DNA of 64,000 bases. It comes from Peribacillus folii. Lineage in GTDB: Bacteria > Bacillota > Bacilli > Bacillales > DSM-1321. The stretch spans positions 327,015 through 391,014 of the forward strand of contig NZ_JASJOM010000005.1 of the NCBI RefSeq assembly GCF_030271255.1. Direction: 5' to 3'. How positions within the stretch are numbered: position 1 is the stretch's first letter; each line of letters begins with the position of its first letter. Shown here piece after piece: positions 9,143 to 18,900 of the stretch. The position numbers and the translations under genes are program-made. Under the pieces are notes generated by a model. It was not told the origin of the DNA. It saw only the letters and a list, made by a program, of their open reading frames with translations, and made no database searches.

Positions 9143-9619
9143 ATGGGCAGACGCATAAAACATAATGAACGAGACGTAGAAGAGTTAGCGAGGCTCATGA
9201 AGGCGGAAGCGAGCGGTGAGGGAGTCCAAGGCATGAACATGGTGGGAACGGTTGTCGCCAATCGGGTCGAGGCCGATTGTGCGCCTGACTTCAGAGGGCT
9301 GCGCAATATCAGGCATGCGATTTACCAAACCATACCCGGAACTGAAACTCCCCACTTCGAGCCCGTCTTGAATGGAACATTGTATACACAACGCCCCAAT
9401 GAAGCTGATCTTCAGAGGGCCAGGGATGTGCTGCATGGTTATCGGGACCCAAGGGCCAGGAATAGCTTGTGGTTCTTCAATCCAAGTCCGGGGAAAAGAT
9501 ACCGGGCACCTTGTACTGCCACGATGCCAAGGTCCCCCATGACGCAGTTCGATTTTGCGCACAAGAATCATTGCTTTTATATCGGTGTTCCGGGCTATTG
9601 TCCAGAGTTTTATAGTTGA
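9143..9619 (+). CDS. cwlJ: spore cortex-lytic enzyme CwlJ
   Basis: A 158-residue cell-wall hydrolase of the SleB/CwlJ (Hydrolase_2) family. The catalytic-glutamate region MKAEASGEG and the following GMNMVGTVVANRV are typical. No signal peptide, as for CwlJ, which reaches the spore coat from the mother cell, unlike exported SleB. It degrades cortex peptidoglycan in germination, triggered by Ca-dipicolinate. The next gene is gerQ, whose product is needed for CwlJ localisation, which strongly supports the call. Start ATG 9143 follows a G-rich RBS. Expression is expected from a mother-cell sigma factor, but I cannot fix the promoter. Confidence 0.92.
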   Translation: MGRRIKHNERDVEELARLMKAEASGEGVQGMNMVGTVVANRVEADCAPDFRGLRNIRHAIYQTIPGTETPHFEPVLNGTLYTQRPNEADLQRARDVLHGYRDPRARNSLWFFNPSPGKRYRAPCTATMPRSPMTQFDFAHKNHCFYIGVPGYCPEFYS

Positions 9620-9641
9620 ATGAAAAAGGAGCTATCTTCTC

Positions 9642-10091
9642 ATGACTTGCGGAGACTCTAATTATTATCCAATGAATGATCATCCTGGTTTTTATCAGGC
9701 TTCCACGATGAATGGCATCGGCGGCTGCCGGGAAACCATGCCTTCCGGACCTTCGTATGCCGCCCCAGTCGTACCGATGGGGACGGGACAGCAGCTTCCG
9801 GCAGGCGCGATCGAAGAATCTTTTATGGAAAACATCCTGCGCTTCAACAAAGGTAAGATCGGTACCTTCTACTTCACTTACCAAGGCAGCAGCAAATGGA
9901 ATTCAATGATTTACCGCGGACGCGTGGAAACGGCTGGTCGAGACCACATCATCATCAGCGACCCGGCCAGCGACAAACGCTACCTGCTGCTGATGGCAAA
10001 TCTCGACTGGGTCGAATTCGAGGAACGCATCAACTATCCTCAGGCCCCTATCAGTCCTAATGTCCAGGCATCCATGACGACATCCGATTGA
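9642..10091 (+). CDS. gerQ: spore coat protein GerQ
   Basis: A 149-residue spore coat protein of the GerQ/YwdL family. The N-terminal 60 residues are low in complexity (Pro, Gly, Met, Ser rich). The conserved core runs from ESFMENILRFNKGKIGTFY to LLMANLDWVEFEERINYP. GerQ is cross-linked in the coat by transglutaminase and is needed to place CwlJ; the two genes are adjacent, 22 bp apart. It is shorter than B. subtilis GerQ (181 residues), with the difference in the variable N-terminus. A strong terminator follows. Confidence 0.93.
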   Translation: MTCGDSNYYPMNDHPGFYQASTMNGIGGCRETMPSGPSYAAPVVPMGTGQQLPAGAIEESFMENILRFNKGKIGTFYFTYQGSSKWNSMIYRGRVETAGRDHIIISDPASDKRYLLLMANLDWVEFEERINYPQAPISPNVQASMTTSD

Positions 10092-10105
10092 GCTTGCCGA
10101 ACGCT

Positions 10106-10137
10106 AAAAAAGGTAATTCAGCCGAATTACCTTTTTT
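10106..10137 (+). terminator. terminator of cwlJ-gerQ
   Basis: GGTAATTC-AGCC-GAATTACC stem extended by A6/T6, T-run on the plus strand, 15 bp after gerQ. Confidence 0.88.
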
Positions 10138-10212
10138 CACGTGGAAGAAATGCCTGATAGTGGCTGGTTCCTTCACTCCTTTTCCGAAGGATCGAGCACG
10201 GAAGCCTCACTG

Positions 10213-10275
10213 AACTTTTTCCAAAAAGCTGCTTGAAAGACAGCTCCGATCTTCTGCTAAAGTACCTGTTAGCTC
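10213..10275 (-). repeat. dispersed 3'-end element, copy 4
   Basis: Hairpin AGCTGCTTGAAAGACAGCT with right box CTGCTAAAGTACCTGTTAG; the left box is lost. Lies 3' of the minus-strand TetR gene ending at 10477, beyond that gene's own terminator. Confidence 0.65.
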
Positions 10276-10326
10276 AATAAGGGTTATTATAGAGTTCATA
10301 CGTACGGGGAAGCTGTGAAATGAAAA

Positions 10327-10353
10327 GCACTTTACTTATATAAAGTAAAGTGC
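10327..10353 (-). terminator. terminator downstream of TetR gene
   Basis: Perfect 11-bp inverted repeat GCACTTTACTT-ATATA-AAGTAAAGTGC followed on the minus strand by TTTTC. Confidence 0.6.
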
Positions 10354-10476
10354 ACATAAGTTTATGGTTGTTTTCCAAGAACATGTTCAAAATCAAAGCC
10401 TAATCAAACAAACCCAGTAGCTTCAGGAAGCTTGTTAATAGACTACTTTTGACCGTCTACCCCGTAACTCCCCCAT

Positions 10477-11034
10477 TTAAAATAATGAAAATAATCGTTC
10501 GATGTTCTCTTCAAAGTTTTGTTGAATATTTGCTTTTTTCGGTGCAATTCCATTATTCATGAGTTGCAGATGCCCGAGTACATAACTCAGAAATATTTGT
10601 ACATTTTGCTCAATCATTGAATCATCTTTTGTGATTGGTTTAATAATTTCAACTAAAATGGTATGCAGCTTTTCCATTTGCTGTGAAACTGCATCGGTAT
10701 CACTGAATTCAGCAAGTCCACCAACCATATCTGGAAATGTGAGTCTGGATTGTGAATAGGAAATCACGCAGAACGCAAATTTACGTAATGCGTCTTTACC
10801 TGAGTACGCTAATAATTCATGGTAAATCAATTCGACCAACCCTTTTAGGTAGATGGCTACTACTCCACTTTTTAAATCCTCCAGATTACTTACATATCGA
10901 TACATCGACTGCGGCTGTATCGATAATGAACGGGCTAACCCGTTGTAGGTCAGTTTATTGAATCCCTTTTCACTGCTGATTTTCAAACCCTCTTCTAGCA
11001 CAATTTCTCTTGATAAACTAATTCGCTTTGTCAT
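10477..11034 (-). CDS. TetR/AcrR-family transcriptional regulator
   Basis: A 185-residue regulator with an N-terminal HTH (GFNKLTYNGLARSLSIQPQS, then MYRYVSNLEDLK) and a C-terminal domain of the TetR_C WHG type. It is divergent from the alpha/beta hydrolase at 11146; the palindrome at 11068-11084 between them is the likely operator. ATG 11034 has AGAAGGA upstream. The ligand is unknown. Confidence 0.88.
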   Translation of the reverse strand: MTKRISLSREIVLEEGLKISSEKGFNKLTYNGLARSLSIQPQSMYRYVSNLEDLKSGVVAIYLKGLVELIYHELLAYSGKDALRKFAFCVISYSQSRLTFPDMVGGLAEFSDTDAVSQQMEKLHTILVEIIKPITKDDSMIEQNVQIFLSYVLGHLQLMNNGIAPKKANIQQNFEENIERLFSLF

Positions 11035-11067
11035 GGTTCCATCCTTCTTTAATTTTGTGGCTTGACT

Positions 11068-11084
11068 AACTCATATCATGAGTT
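11068..11084. promoter_or_regulatory. TetR-type operator
   Basis: AACTCAT-ATC-ATGAGTT, perfect 7-bp arms, in the divergent tetR/hydrolase gap. A further half-site ATGAGTTAG lies at 11098-11106. Confidence 0.7.
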
Positions 11085-11145
11085 TATAGTTGGTGACATG
11101 AGTTAGCAAGGCGTTTTAAATATTTTTTAAAAGGAGCGATTTGCA

Positions 11146-11979
11146 ATGAGTCATCTACAGGTTAATGGTGCCCATATATATTATGAAAAAGTTGGTCAAG
11201 GTCCTGTTATCATCTTGATTCCAGGAGCTAACGGCACTGGAGATATTTATGGCAAAACAGCTGATTTTTTACAAGACCAGTATACGGTTGTAACGTATGA
11301 CCGCCGCGGCTATGGACAGAGTAAATTAACTGCACCATTGCCGAAAGATGCCGAGAATCCACACAGTACGTACCGTCTTGAAACCGACGCTAATGATGTA
11401 GCTGCATTGGCAAAACACCTTACTGATGACCCCATATTTATTTTGGGCAGCAGTTCCGGCGCAATTGTCGCGATGGAAACCTTGCAAGACTATCCTGGGA
11501 TTGTACAAAAAGTTGCTTTCCACGAACCGCCGATCAATACATTTTTGTCTGATTCATCAGATTGGGCAGCAATGAATGAAAAAATAGTTGAAACGTCCCA
11601 GACAGAGGGAATGGCTGCAGCCATGAAACTATTTGGCGAGGCTCTGCATATCGCTCCTATGGATGCCAAAATGATGGCTAAACCAGCTGTTTCACTTGAA
11701 AATATTGATAATCCCGTTGTTAAAGGAATGGCCGATTGGTTCAAATATGAAATTCTCCAATATACTAGTCGTAAAATTGATTTAAACAAGCTTGCAGAGC
11801 AAAAGGAAAAAATCATCTTATTTAATGGAACAGATTCAGTGGGTTCATTCCCTCAAGATGTTGTCAGAGACTTGTCCGAGAAGCTTGATTTACCTATTCA
11901 CTCCATTGCCGGCGCTCATCTAGGCTATGCACAGAAGCCCCAGGAATTTGCTCAAGCTGTAAAGGATGTATTGGTATAA
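11146..11979 (+). CDS. alpha/beta hydrolase
   Basis: A 277-residue alpha/beta hydrolase of normal length. The oxyanion loop IPGANG, the nucleophile elbow GSSSGA (Ser nucleophile) and the late His in IAGAHLGYAQKP are visible. No signal peptide, so cytoplasmic. It would hydrolyse an ester, lactone or similar bond; the substrate is unknown. AAGGAG lies before ATG 11146. The divergent TetR gene and shared operator suggest substrate-induced expression, as in detoxification pairs. Confidence 0.88.
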   Translation: MSHLQVNGAHIYYEKVGQGPVIILIPGANGTGDIYGKTADFLQDQYTVVTYDRRGYGQSKLTAPLPKDAENPHSTYRLETDANDVAALAKHLTDDPIFILGSSSGAIVAMETLQDYPGIVQKVAFHEPPINTFLSDSSDWAAMNEKIVETSQTEGMAAAMKLFGEALHIAPMDAKMMAKPAVSLENIDNPVVKGMADWFKYEILQYTSRKIDLNKLAEQKEKIILFNGTDSVGSFPQDVVRDLSEKLDLPIHSIAGAHLGYAQKPQEFAQAVKDVLV

Positions 11980-12293
11980 CGGCTAAGTGAATTTTATTAT
12001 GATAATTTTTTCCACAACATATAGGAGTCCGTCGCATTCCATTCCTGACGTTACCACCTTATTTAGTTAGAAAACGTAAACATGATATACATGCACAATG
12101 TACAGATAAAAAAAGACATATAGTTCTTATGGTAATCACTATGAGGATAAGCAGAGAAAGGGCGAGTTACTTTCAATGGTAGTGCATCACCCTTCTTTGC
12201 TATTCTTAAAATTATTATAGTCCGAATTGAAGAAGCAGTACGACAAAATAAATGACGAATATAGCTTTAAATCCTGCTGATGAGCGCGTTGAT

Positions 12294-13550
12294 TTAATAG
12301 CCATCAATTTCTAAAAGCCTTATTGAGAAATACAGCTGAGATATTTCGGTTACATCCTTTAAATTAATGCCAGTCATGTCTTTTATTTTATTAATTCGAT
12401 AAAACAGGGTATTTCTATGGATACATAGCACTTTAGCCGCCTCATTTGGTGAACTCATAAAGTGAAGATAATTCTTTAATGTAGGCAATAAATCAGTATG
12501 GTTACATTGGTCATAATTCAAAAGTTCCATCACTGCAGGATGGCAAAAATCCACAAAGTTGTAGTTGCTTGTGATTAATTCATAAATGATCTCTAGTGCA
12601 GATTCCTTGAAAAAGGATAGTGTGCTATTTTGTTTCCTTCCAATTTCCAGTGCTTTTTTAGCTTGTGTGTAATACCTCTTACATGCAGAAACTTCAGAGA
12701 ATTCCAGGCTGATTCCAGCCCGTAATGCATTCGTTTGTAAAAAATCCTCAAATACGGAGTTGCTTTCAGAACACAATTTTGTATAAAGCTTTTTGGAGAT
12801 GAACGCCGTAATATTTGATTGAAAGATAATGCAATTTTCAAGTGGAATAAATTCTTTTAGTACCTGAACCACTGCTGGGATCTTCATATCCAATGCCTTA
12901 TGGTCTGCATCGGATAACACCATAACATAAAAGGCCTCTTCATGTATCCAATGTAAATAATGCAGCTTGTCTCTAACAGCATCCTCCGTCATTATTTTCC
13001 CGTCTAATAAATCAGTAACTACATAATTCGGTATAAGACTATTGTCAATTTGGAATGCGTTGCTTTTTTGAAGTTCAACGGATAAAAGCTGGGTGATTTT
13101 ATCAATGAGCTTAAAATCAAATTCTTCAAACTTAATAGCTGCCTCATATACGGCGAACTGTGCAATTTCAATGTCATTGATTTTAATGATAGAAAGCAAT
13201 GTTCCGTTTAAAGGCTCCAACTTTTCGATGTATTCAGAAGTTCCTTTTTTTCGAACTTTACCGGCAACATTATTGGAACGAATAAATTCAATCGTATCTT
13301 CATTAATATATTTATTTCCATGGTCGTCATGTATAAAATTCACAACCTCATGTGCATCATAGGAAGCTGCCAGCACCTTAAATCCCATATCATGAAGAAC
13401 CATGGGGTGGCCTAGTATTTCTCTGGATCTGTCCATTAGCTGTTGCAAACCTAAGTTAAGACTGAGTACCTCTACTAATTCTTGAATGTATAAGGCTATT
13501 TGTATTTCAGGAATATCTGATTTCAAAATAGCTTGTTTTGATTTATCCAT
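12294..13550 (-). CDS. PucR/CdaR-type transcriptional regulator
   Basis: A 418-residue regulator. The last 60 residues are the PucR C-terminal helix-turn-helix (SSPNEAAKVLCIHRNTLFYR, then INKIKDMTGINL). The middle resembles the degenerate GGDEF-like region of CdaR proteins, and the N-terminus a sensory domain without a clear name. ATG 13550 follows TTAGGA. It is divergent from the SnoaL-like gene, which is its likely target. Bases 11980-12293 between this gene and the hydrolase show only a weak hairpin near 12160-12200. Confidence 0.85.
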   Translation of the reverse strand: MDKSKQAILKSDIPEIQIALYIQELVEVLSLNLGLQQLMDRSREILGHPMVLHDMGFKVLAASYDAHEVVNFIHDDHGNKYINEDTIEFIRSNNVAGKVRKKGTSEYIEKLEPLNGTLLSIIKINDIEIAQFAVYEAAIKFEEFDFKLIDKITQLLSVELQKSNAFQIDNSLIPNYVVTDLLDGKIMTEDAVRDKLHYLHWIHEEAFYVMVLSDADHKALDMKIPAVVQVLKEFIPLENCIIFQSNITAFISKKLYTKLCSESNSVFEDFLQTNALRAGISLEFSEVSACKRYYTQAKKALEIGRKQNSTLSFFKESALEIIYELITSNYNFVDFCHPAVMELLNYDQCNHTDLLPTLKNYLHFMSSPNEAAKVLCIHRNTLFYRINKIKDMTGINLKDVTEISQLYFSIRLLEIDGY

Positions 13551-13576
13551 ATTCCTAACATCTCCATAATAAAATC

Positions 13577-13594
13577 ATTGTATTACAGTACAAT
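13577..13594. promoter_or_regulatory. candidate operator of the PucR-like regulator
   Basis: ATTGTA-N6-TACAAT, a perfect 6-bp inverted repeat 27 bp upstream of the regulator start, in the divergent gap. Short and AT-rich, so it could be chance. Confidence 0.35.
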
Positions 13595-13742
13595 AATTTA
13601 CTTAATATAAACCAAATTATCAAATCCTAGTACATGGAATAGCGCATGGTTACAGAGTAAAATATATGGTATAGAGCAAGGTAATATGTAATGTCAATTG
13701 TTCTACCGTCTATACATCATCTTGAAATTGGAGGGTTCACAT

Positions 13743-14354
13743 ATGATATTAAAAAGGCCAGTTGTAAATACACAGCAGGATATTATTAATAAGGCAAGCG
13801 TAAAAGAATTAATTGAATTTGAGCGTTTTTGCAGAGATAACGCTTTATGGGGTGAAATGGAAAAATGCTTTGCGCCTGAATCAAGGATTACGATTTCCTG
13901 GTTTCAAGGAACCGGGCATGAATTCGTGGAAGCTTCCAAGAAGATGCCAGGTCGTGCACCACATAAAATTTATAATACTGAAATTTGGCTGAATGGTGAT
14001 AAGGCAGTAGCCATCATGCTAGCTACCATACAAAAACGTATGGATATGAATGGGTACCCGGTAGAATTAAACTCCGATGCAAAATTGGTATTCTGTGTAC
14101 AAAAAATAGATGGACAATGGTTTATTGTTTCAATGGAAGGGATATACGAACAAGATTCTCTTGTCCCTGTATTTCCAACTACCAATATGAATGTTCCCAT
14201 GGAAGAAATATCTAAATTCAGGGAAAGCTATGCCTGTCTTTCTTATGTTCTTAGTCAAGACGGGTATGATATAGCCGGTGATTTGCCTGGAATTGACAGA
14301 CCTGACTTGGTAGAAGCCTTTTATAAGAAAACTGACGAATGGTTAAGCAAATAG
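13743..14354 (+). CDS. SnoaL/NTF2-like domain protein
   Basis: A 203-residue protein with an NTF2-like fold suggested by the start (SVKELIEFERFCRDNALWGE followed by MEKCFAPESRITISWFQG) and the strand pattern DAKLVFCVQKIDGQWFIVSM. Such proteins are small hydrolases, isomerases or dehydratases, or ligand binders; the activity cannot be assigned. The frame opens at 13698, but ATG 13743 has TGGAGGG at good spacing. Divergent from the PucR-like regulator, so probably controlled by it. No other enzyme gene accompanies it. Confidence 0.75.
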   Translation: MILKRPVVNTQQDIINKASVKELIEFERFCRDNALWGEMEKCFAPESRITISWFQGTGHEFVEASKKMPGRAPHKIYNTEIWLNGDKAVAIMLATIQKRMDMNGYPVELNSDAKLVFCVQKIDGQWFIVSMEGIYEQDSLVPVFPTTNMNVPMEEISKFRESYACLSYVLSQDGYDIAGDLPGIDRPDLVEAFYKKTDEWLSK

Positions 14355-14418
14355 GATGGATACAGGATAAGAATAAAGAAATGAAAAATTTGTTAGGATG
14401 GATACTAACCGTAGATTG

Positions 14419-14448
14419 CCGCTGCCGCCTTTAGGGTCAGCGGTTTTT
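14419..14448 (+). terminator. terminator downstream of SnoaL-like gene
   Basis: CCGCTG (14419-14424) pairs with CAGCGG (14438-14443), followed by TTTTT. Confidence 0.75.
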
Positions 14449-14621
14449 GGTAGGTAAAGGATTACGGCAATCATAAAATTACGATAATCCTGTTATAATG
14501 GCCAATTACCCGAAAGAGACGTTAAATGATGCCCTCCATGTAACCAACCGTTAACACCTATAGCGAAGGCTATTATCCACATTACAGGATTATTCTTCAA
14601 CTAACTGCTGCGATGGCGGCA

Positions 14622-14671
14622 TAAAAAAACGCTGCCCTGAAGACAGCTCTGATTTTCAGTGAATGCACAAA
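14622..14671 (-). repeat. dispersed 3'-end element, copy 5 (partial)
   Basis: Hairpin GCTGCCCTGAAGACAGCT with a decayed right box (GTGAATGCAC). Downstream of the DinB gene region on the minus strand. Confidence 0.5.
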
Positions 14672-14713
14672 TACTTTTTGCTCCCCAAAACAGCCCCGTC
14701 TGTAAACGATAAA

Positions 14714-14741
14714 GGCGATGCCCCTTTAGAGCATCGCCTCC
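14714..14741 (-). terminator. hairpin downstream of DinB remnant
   Basis: GGCGATGC-CCCTTTAGA-GCATCGCC stem followed on the minus strand by TTTAT. A probable terminator for the DinB locus. Confidence 0.5.
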
Positions 14742-14760
14742 ATAATGAGCTGAAACGGAA

Positions 14761-14910
14761 TAAATTTTTTTTAGAATGAGAGGAAAGGCCCCGTCCGATA
14801 AGGTTGGCAGTAACAGGCTTTCTTCCCAATTCTCTTGCCCAAATTGATAGTTGTTCTATATGGTGAATTTCGTGAACAATAGTAGTCTCATAACTCGCCC
14901 CAAGTATCCG
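14761..14910 (-). pseudogene. C-terminal fragment of a second DinB gene
   Basis: Direct translation of the minus strand, in the same frame as the DinB gene just upstream and starting right after its TAA, gives RILGASYETTIVHEIHHIEQ then LSIWARELGRKPVTANLIGR. HEIHH and the Gln that follows are the C-terminal metal-binding motif of DinB proteins, parallel to HEFHHKGQ in the upstream gene. No start codon or N-terminal half is present. It is a leftover of a tandem paralogue, probably fused by deletion to the intact copy. Confidence 0.75.
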
Positions 14911-15438
14911 TTACAATTCATCCATCTGGCAGGGGATCGTAAAATGATTGATATCCTTAGTTCCTAACACATCCGTATTGGGAGGTTCATAGCCCATCTG
15001 ACGTGCCATAGCCATAATCTGCCCCTTGTGATGGAACTCATGAGTGATCGTATGCATCAGCAATTTACTTGGTGTCATTGAAATCGGCTCTCCTCCTTCT
15101 CGCCACGGAATCTGCCTATGGATCGGATCATCCATTTGATGCTTCAGCACTTCAAATACTTCATTTACATACAAATCCACTTGTTCAAAACGTACTTTTA
15201 TTTCATCCAAACCGAGTACCGATATGTCTTCCTTTGAAGTGATCGGTTTCTTCGTCTTCAATAAAACAAATGAACCAAGCCAAGCATGATAACAGTCCGC
15301 AATATGGACCAGCGTGTCTCTAACGCTTTGAAAACCAAATCCATTTTGACGAGTAAAATCAACTGAATCCAGTTCACTGCAAAAATCAAGCAATACTCCC
15401 CGAGTCTGTCTGACCCATTCATATTCGTTTTTATTCAC
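14911..15438 (-). CDS. DinB-family protein
   Basis: A 175-residue protein of the DinB/YfiT-like four-helix bundle family. The metal-binding His residues are seen in LVHIADCYHAWL and in THEFHHKGQ. Such proteins are thiol-dependent or metal-dependent enzymes (for example bacillithiol transferases) or damage-induced proteins of unknown role; the activity here is not defined. GTG 15438 is preferred over GTG 15447 because AGAGG is properly spaced to it. A paralogue remnant follows in frame after the stop. Confidence 0.82.
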   Translation of the reverse strand: MNKNEYEWVRQTRGVLLDFCSELDSVDFTRQNGFGFQSVRDTLVHIADCYHAWLGSFVLLKTKKPITSKEDISVLGLDEIKVRFEQVDLYVNEVFEVLKHQMDDPIHRQIPWREGGEPISMTPSKLLMHTITHEFHHKGQIMAMARQMGYEPPNTDVLGTKDINHFTIPCQMDEL

Positions 15439-15612
15439 GATCTTCACCTCTCGTATTTGCAGGATTTAACTCATTATTTCCAAGCCATAATTCATTTATT
15501 TTAACATAACCATGATTATTCTAAAAATTCAGACGACACAAACCGCAATTCAACCCTTTCAGTTCATAAAGAAGCCGAAGATAATGTATTATGGCATCTT
15601 TTGCTGAACTTT

Positions 15613-15688
15613 CCTGCCCCGTTAGTTCCAGAAGAAAAAAAGCTGCCTTAAAGACAGCTCCGATCTTCAGCTAATGCACCTGTTACTT
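15613..15688 (-). repeat. dispersed 3'-end element, copy 6
   Basis: Complete copy: CCTGCCCCGTTAGTTC, hairpin AGCTGCCTTAAAGACAGCT, right box GCTAATGCACCTGTTAC. It is 3' of the BspA-like gene ending at 15921. The remainder of 15439-15920 has no gene. Confidence 0.75.
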
Positions 15689-15920
15689 TAAGTACAATCT
15701 TTCACAAACACTAGACTAGCATTACTATTAAGTTCCATATTTCTTTAAATTCTTCCTCCGTTAGATGGACCTTTCGGGCAAAAAGGACGCTTTTCCTATT
15801 CAGGAAATGCGTCCCTTTATGGAATAATTAAAATCTGGATCAGCCATGAAAACACTCAATTCTACTTAAACAATACCAGCTTATAGGTTATCAATATCTT
15901 TCTATAAACCTTTTTTATAG

Positions 15921-18900
15921 TTATTTTATAGTTATACTTTTTACAGAACTCCAAGAGCCATAATATTTTGTTCCTGACAATGTTTTATACGTTTTTATAC
16001 GAACATAATATTTTTCGCCCTTTTTTAAAGAGGTTATTATTTTAGAAACGGTATTTTTGTTTGTGATTGTCACATTCTTTGTTGTACTACTAGTAAATTT
16101 GCTGCTGGTAGAATACTGAATTTGGTACCCTGTAGAAGTAGAGATCTCCTTCCAGTTCACTTTCATACTTGTTGAGCTACTCTTTTTAACACTCGATAAT
16201 GTAACAGTAGCTGGATTTGTTGTAGAAGTGAGAACACTGCTATAGGATCCGTAATAATTTGTTTTCCCTACGGTTTTATATGAACCAACTTTATATTGAT
16301 ACGTTGTTCCGGCACTTAGTTTGCTAATTGTATAGCTGTTCGCGTTACTTGTAATGGTCTTTAACAGTTTGCCCTTACTATCATACTGATAGATTTTATA
16401 GCCTGTGACACCACTTTGCTTTGTCCATATCAGTTTTAAAGAGTTTGTCCCTCTGCTAGATACTTTCAAGCTTTTAACTTGAGCAGGGTTTACCGTTACA
16501 TGTCTTACTATATTTACAGTGTTTCCATCACTGTCCATTACCTTGTACGTTAAGGTGTAGCTACCCACCTTCGTCGAGTTCACACTTCCGGCAACTTCTA
16601 TACTTGATGTCAGTTCCCCATCTTCTGTATCTGTTGCAGTCACACCATTTTTACTATCAAAGCTATCTCCTAATTTGATTGTTGCAGCTTTGGTCCCTTT
16701 GATCATAGGCTTATCATTACTTCTTACTCTCACTTGTCTTTTAGCCTCTGTTGTATATCCATCACTATCCGTCACCTTGTACGTTAAGGTGTAGCTGCCC
16801 ACTTTCATTGGGTCCACACTACCGGCAACTTCTATACTAGATGTTAATTCTCCATCATGCATATCTGTTGCAATCACGCCTTTTGTAGCATCAAAGCTAT
16901 CTCCTCGTTTAATTGTTACAGCTTCTACCCCTTCCAATACAGGTGGAGACAACCATTTAGCATATATCGTTACACCTGTTGTAGATTGATCCCAAACTGT
17001 TGTGTACTTTCTGTCTAAATACCAGACAAATAAGTGGTTTTCCTCAGTACGTCCAAAAGGAGCTCTCCCCATACTCGTTAGACTTTTCGGGATGGTCACA
17101 CTTTTTAATTGATTATCCTTAAATGCTCCATCCCCTATACTTGTCACGCCTTCCGGGATCGTTACATTTGTTAGTTGATTTCTACTAAATGCATAATATC
17201 CTATTTTTGTCACACTATTTGGGAAGGTTACTGTTGTTAGTTGATTATCTCTAAATGCTCCATCCCCTATACTTGTCACGCCTTCCGAGATCGTTACATT
17301 TGTTAAATGATTTCTACTAAATGTATCAGATTCAATACTAGTCACACTGTTCGGAATGGTAACACTTTTTAGTTGATTATCTTCAAATGCAGATGCCCCT
17401 ATCTTAGTCACTCTTTCCGGGATGGTTACTCTTGTTAGTTGATTATCCTTAAATGCATAAGTCCCTACACTTGTCACACTGCTTGGAATGGTTACACTTG
17501 TTAGGTGATTTGAATCAAATGCCATCCCCCCTATACTTGTGACGCCTTCCGGGATCGTTACTCTCGTTAATTGATTTTCACTAAATGTATGAGATTCAAT
17601 CCGAGTCACACTGTTTGGAATGGTTACACTTGTTAGGTGATTTTCCTTAAATGCATAAGACCCTATTCTTGTCACACTGTTCGGAATGGTTACACTTGTT
17701 AGGTGATTCGAATGAAATGCATGATCTCCAATACTCATTACACTGTTCGGAATGGTGATACTTGTTAGTTGATTCCAATGAAATGAATGATCGCCGATAC
17801 TCGTTACGCTATTCGGGAGAGTTACATTCGTTAATTGGTTCAAAGCAAATGCATAATCCTCGATACTCGTTACACTCTTCGGAATGGTTATACTTGTTAA
17901 TTTATTTGAAAAAAATGCATATTTTCCTATCTTAGTCACATTTTCTGGGATGGTTACATTTTTTATTTGATTAGAATGAAATGCACTGTCACCTATACTT
18001 AACACGCTATTGGGAATGGTTGCACTCGTTAATTGATTACCGCGAAATGCATCACTCCCTATCTTGTTCACACTATTTGGAATGGTTACACTTGCTAATT
18101 TATTAGAACGAAATGCACGATCTCCTATACTTGTTACGCTATTTGGAATGGTTACACTTGTTAATTGATTACCACTAAATACATCATTCCCTATACTTGT
18201 CATACTATTTGGGATGGTTACACTTGTTAGATTATTATCACTAAATGCAGATGACCCTAAACTAGTTACACTTTTCGGGATAATTACACTTGTTAGGTGA
18301 TTATTGCTAAATACATAATTTCCTATACTAGTTACACCTTCTGGGATGTTCACGCTTGTTAGTTGATTTCTACTAAATGCCCAGTCTCCTATATTTGTCA
18401 CACTTTTTGGGATGGTTACACTTGTTAATTGATTCCAAATAAATGCAGAGGCCCCTATACTGGTCACATTATCCGGGATGGCTACACTCGTTAGTTTGTT
18501 ACTATTAAATGCACCTTCTCCTATTTTAGTCACACTTTCTGGGATGGTTACACTTGTTAATTGATTAGCACTAAATGCTTCATTCCCTATCTTAGTGATA
18601 CTTTTTGGAATGGTTATATTGGTTAATTCATTATAGCGAAATGCACCATTCCCTATACTTGTCACACTATTTGGGATGATTACACTTTTTAATTGTTTAC
18701 TACTAAAAGCATAATTTCCAATACTTGTTACTGGCATTTCATTCAGTTCACTTGGAATTTCCACGTTTTTAGCGTCTCCAACGTAATCTACAATTTCAAC
18801 TGTTCCATTTAAAACACTATATTTGAAATCACCTTCATGTAGTGTTTCCCCAGATGCCTGAACCATTGAAATCGGTATAAAACTCAATAACAATGTTGAT

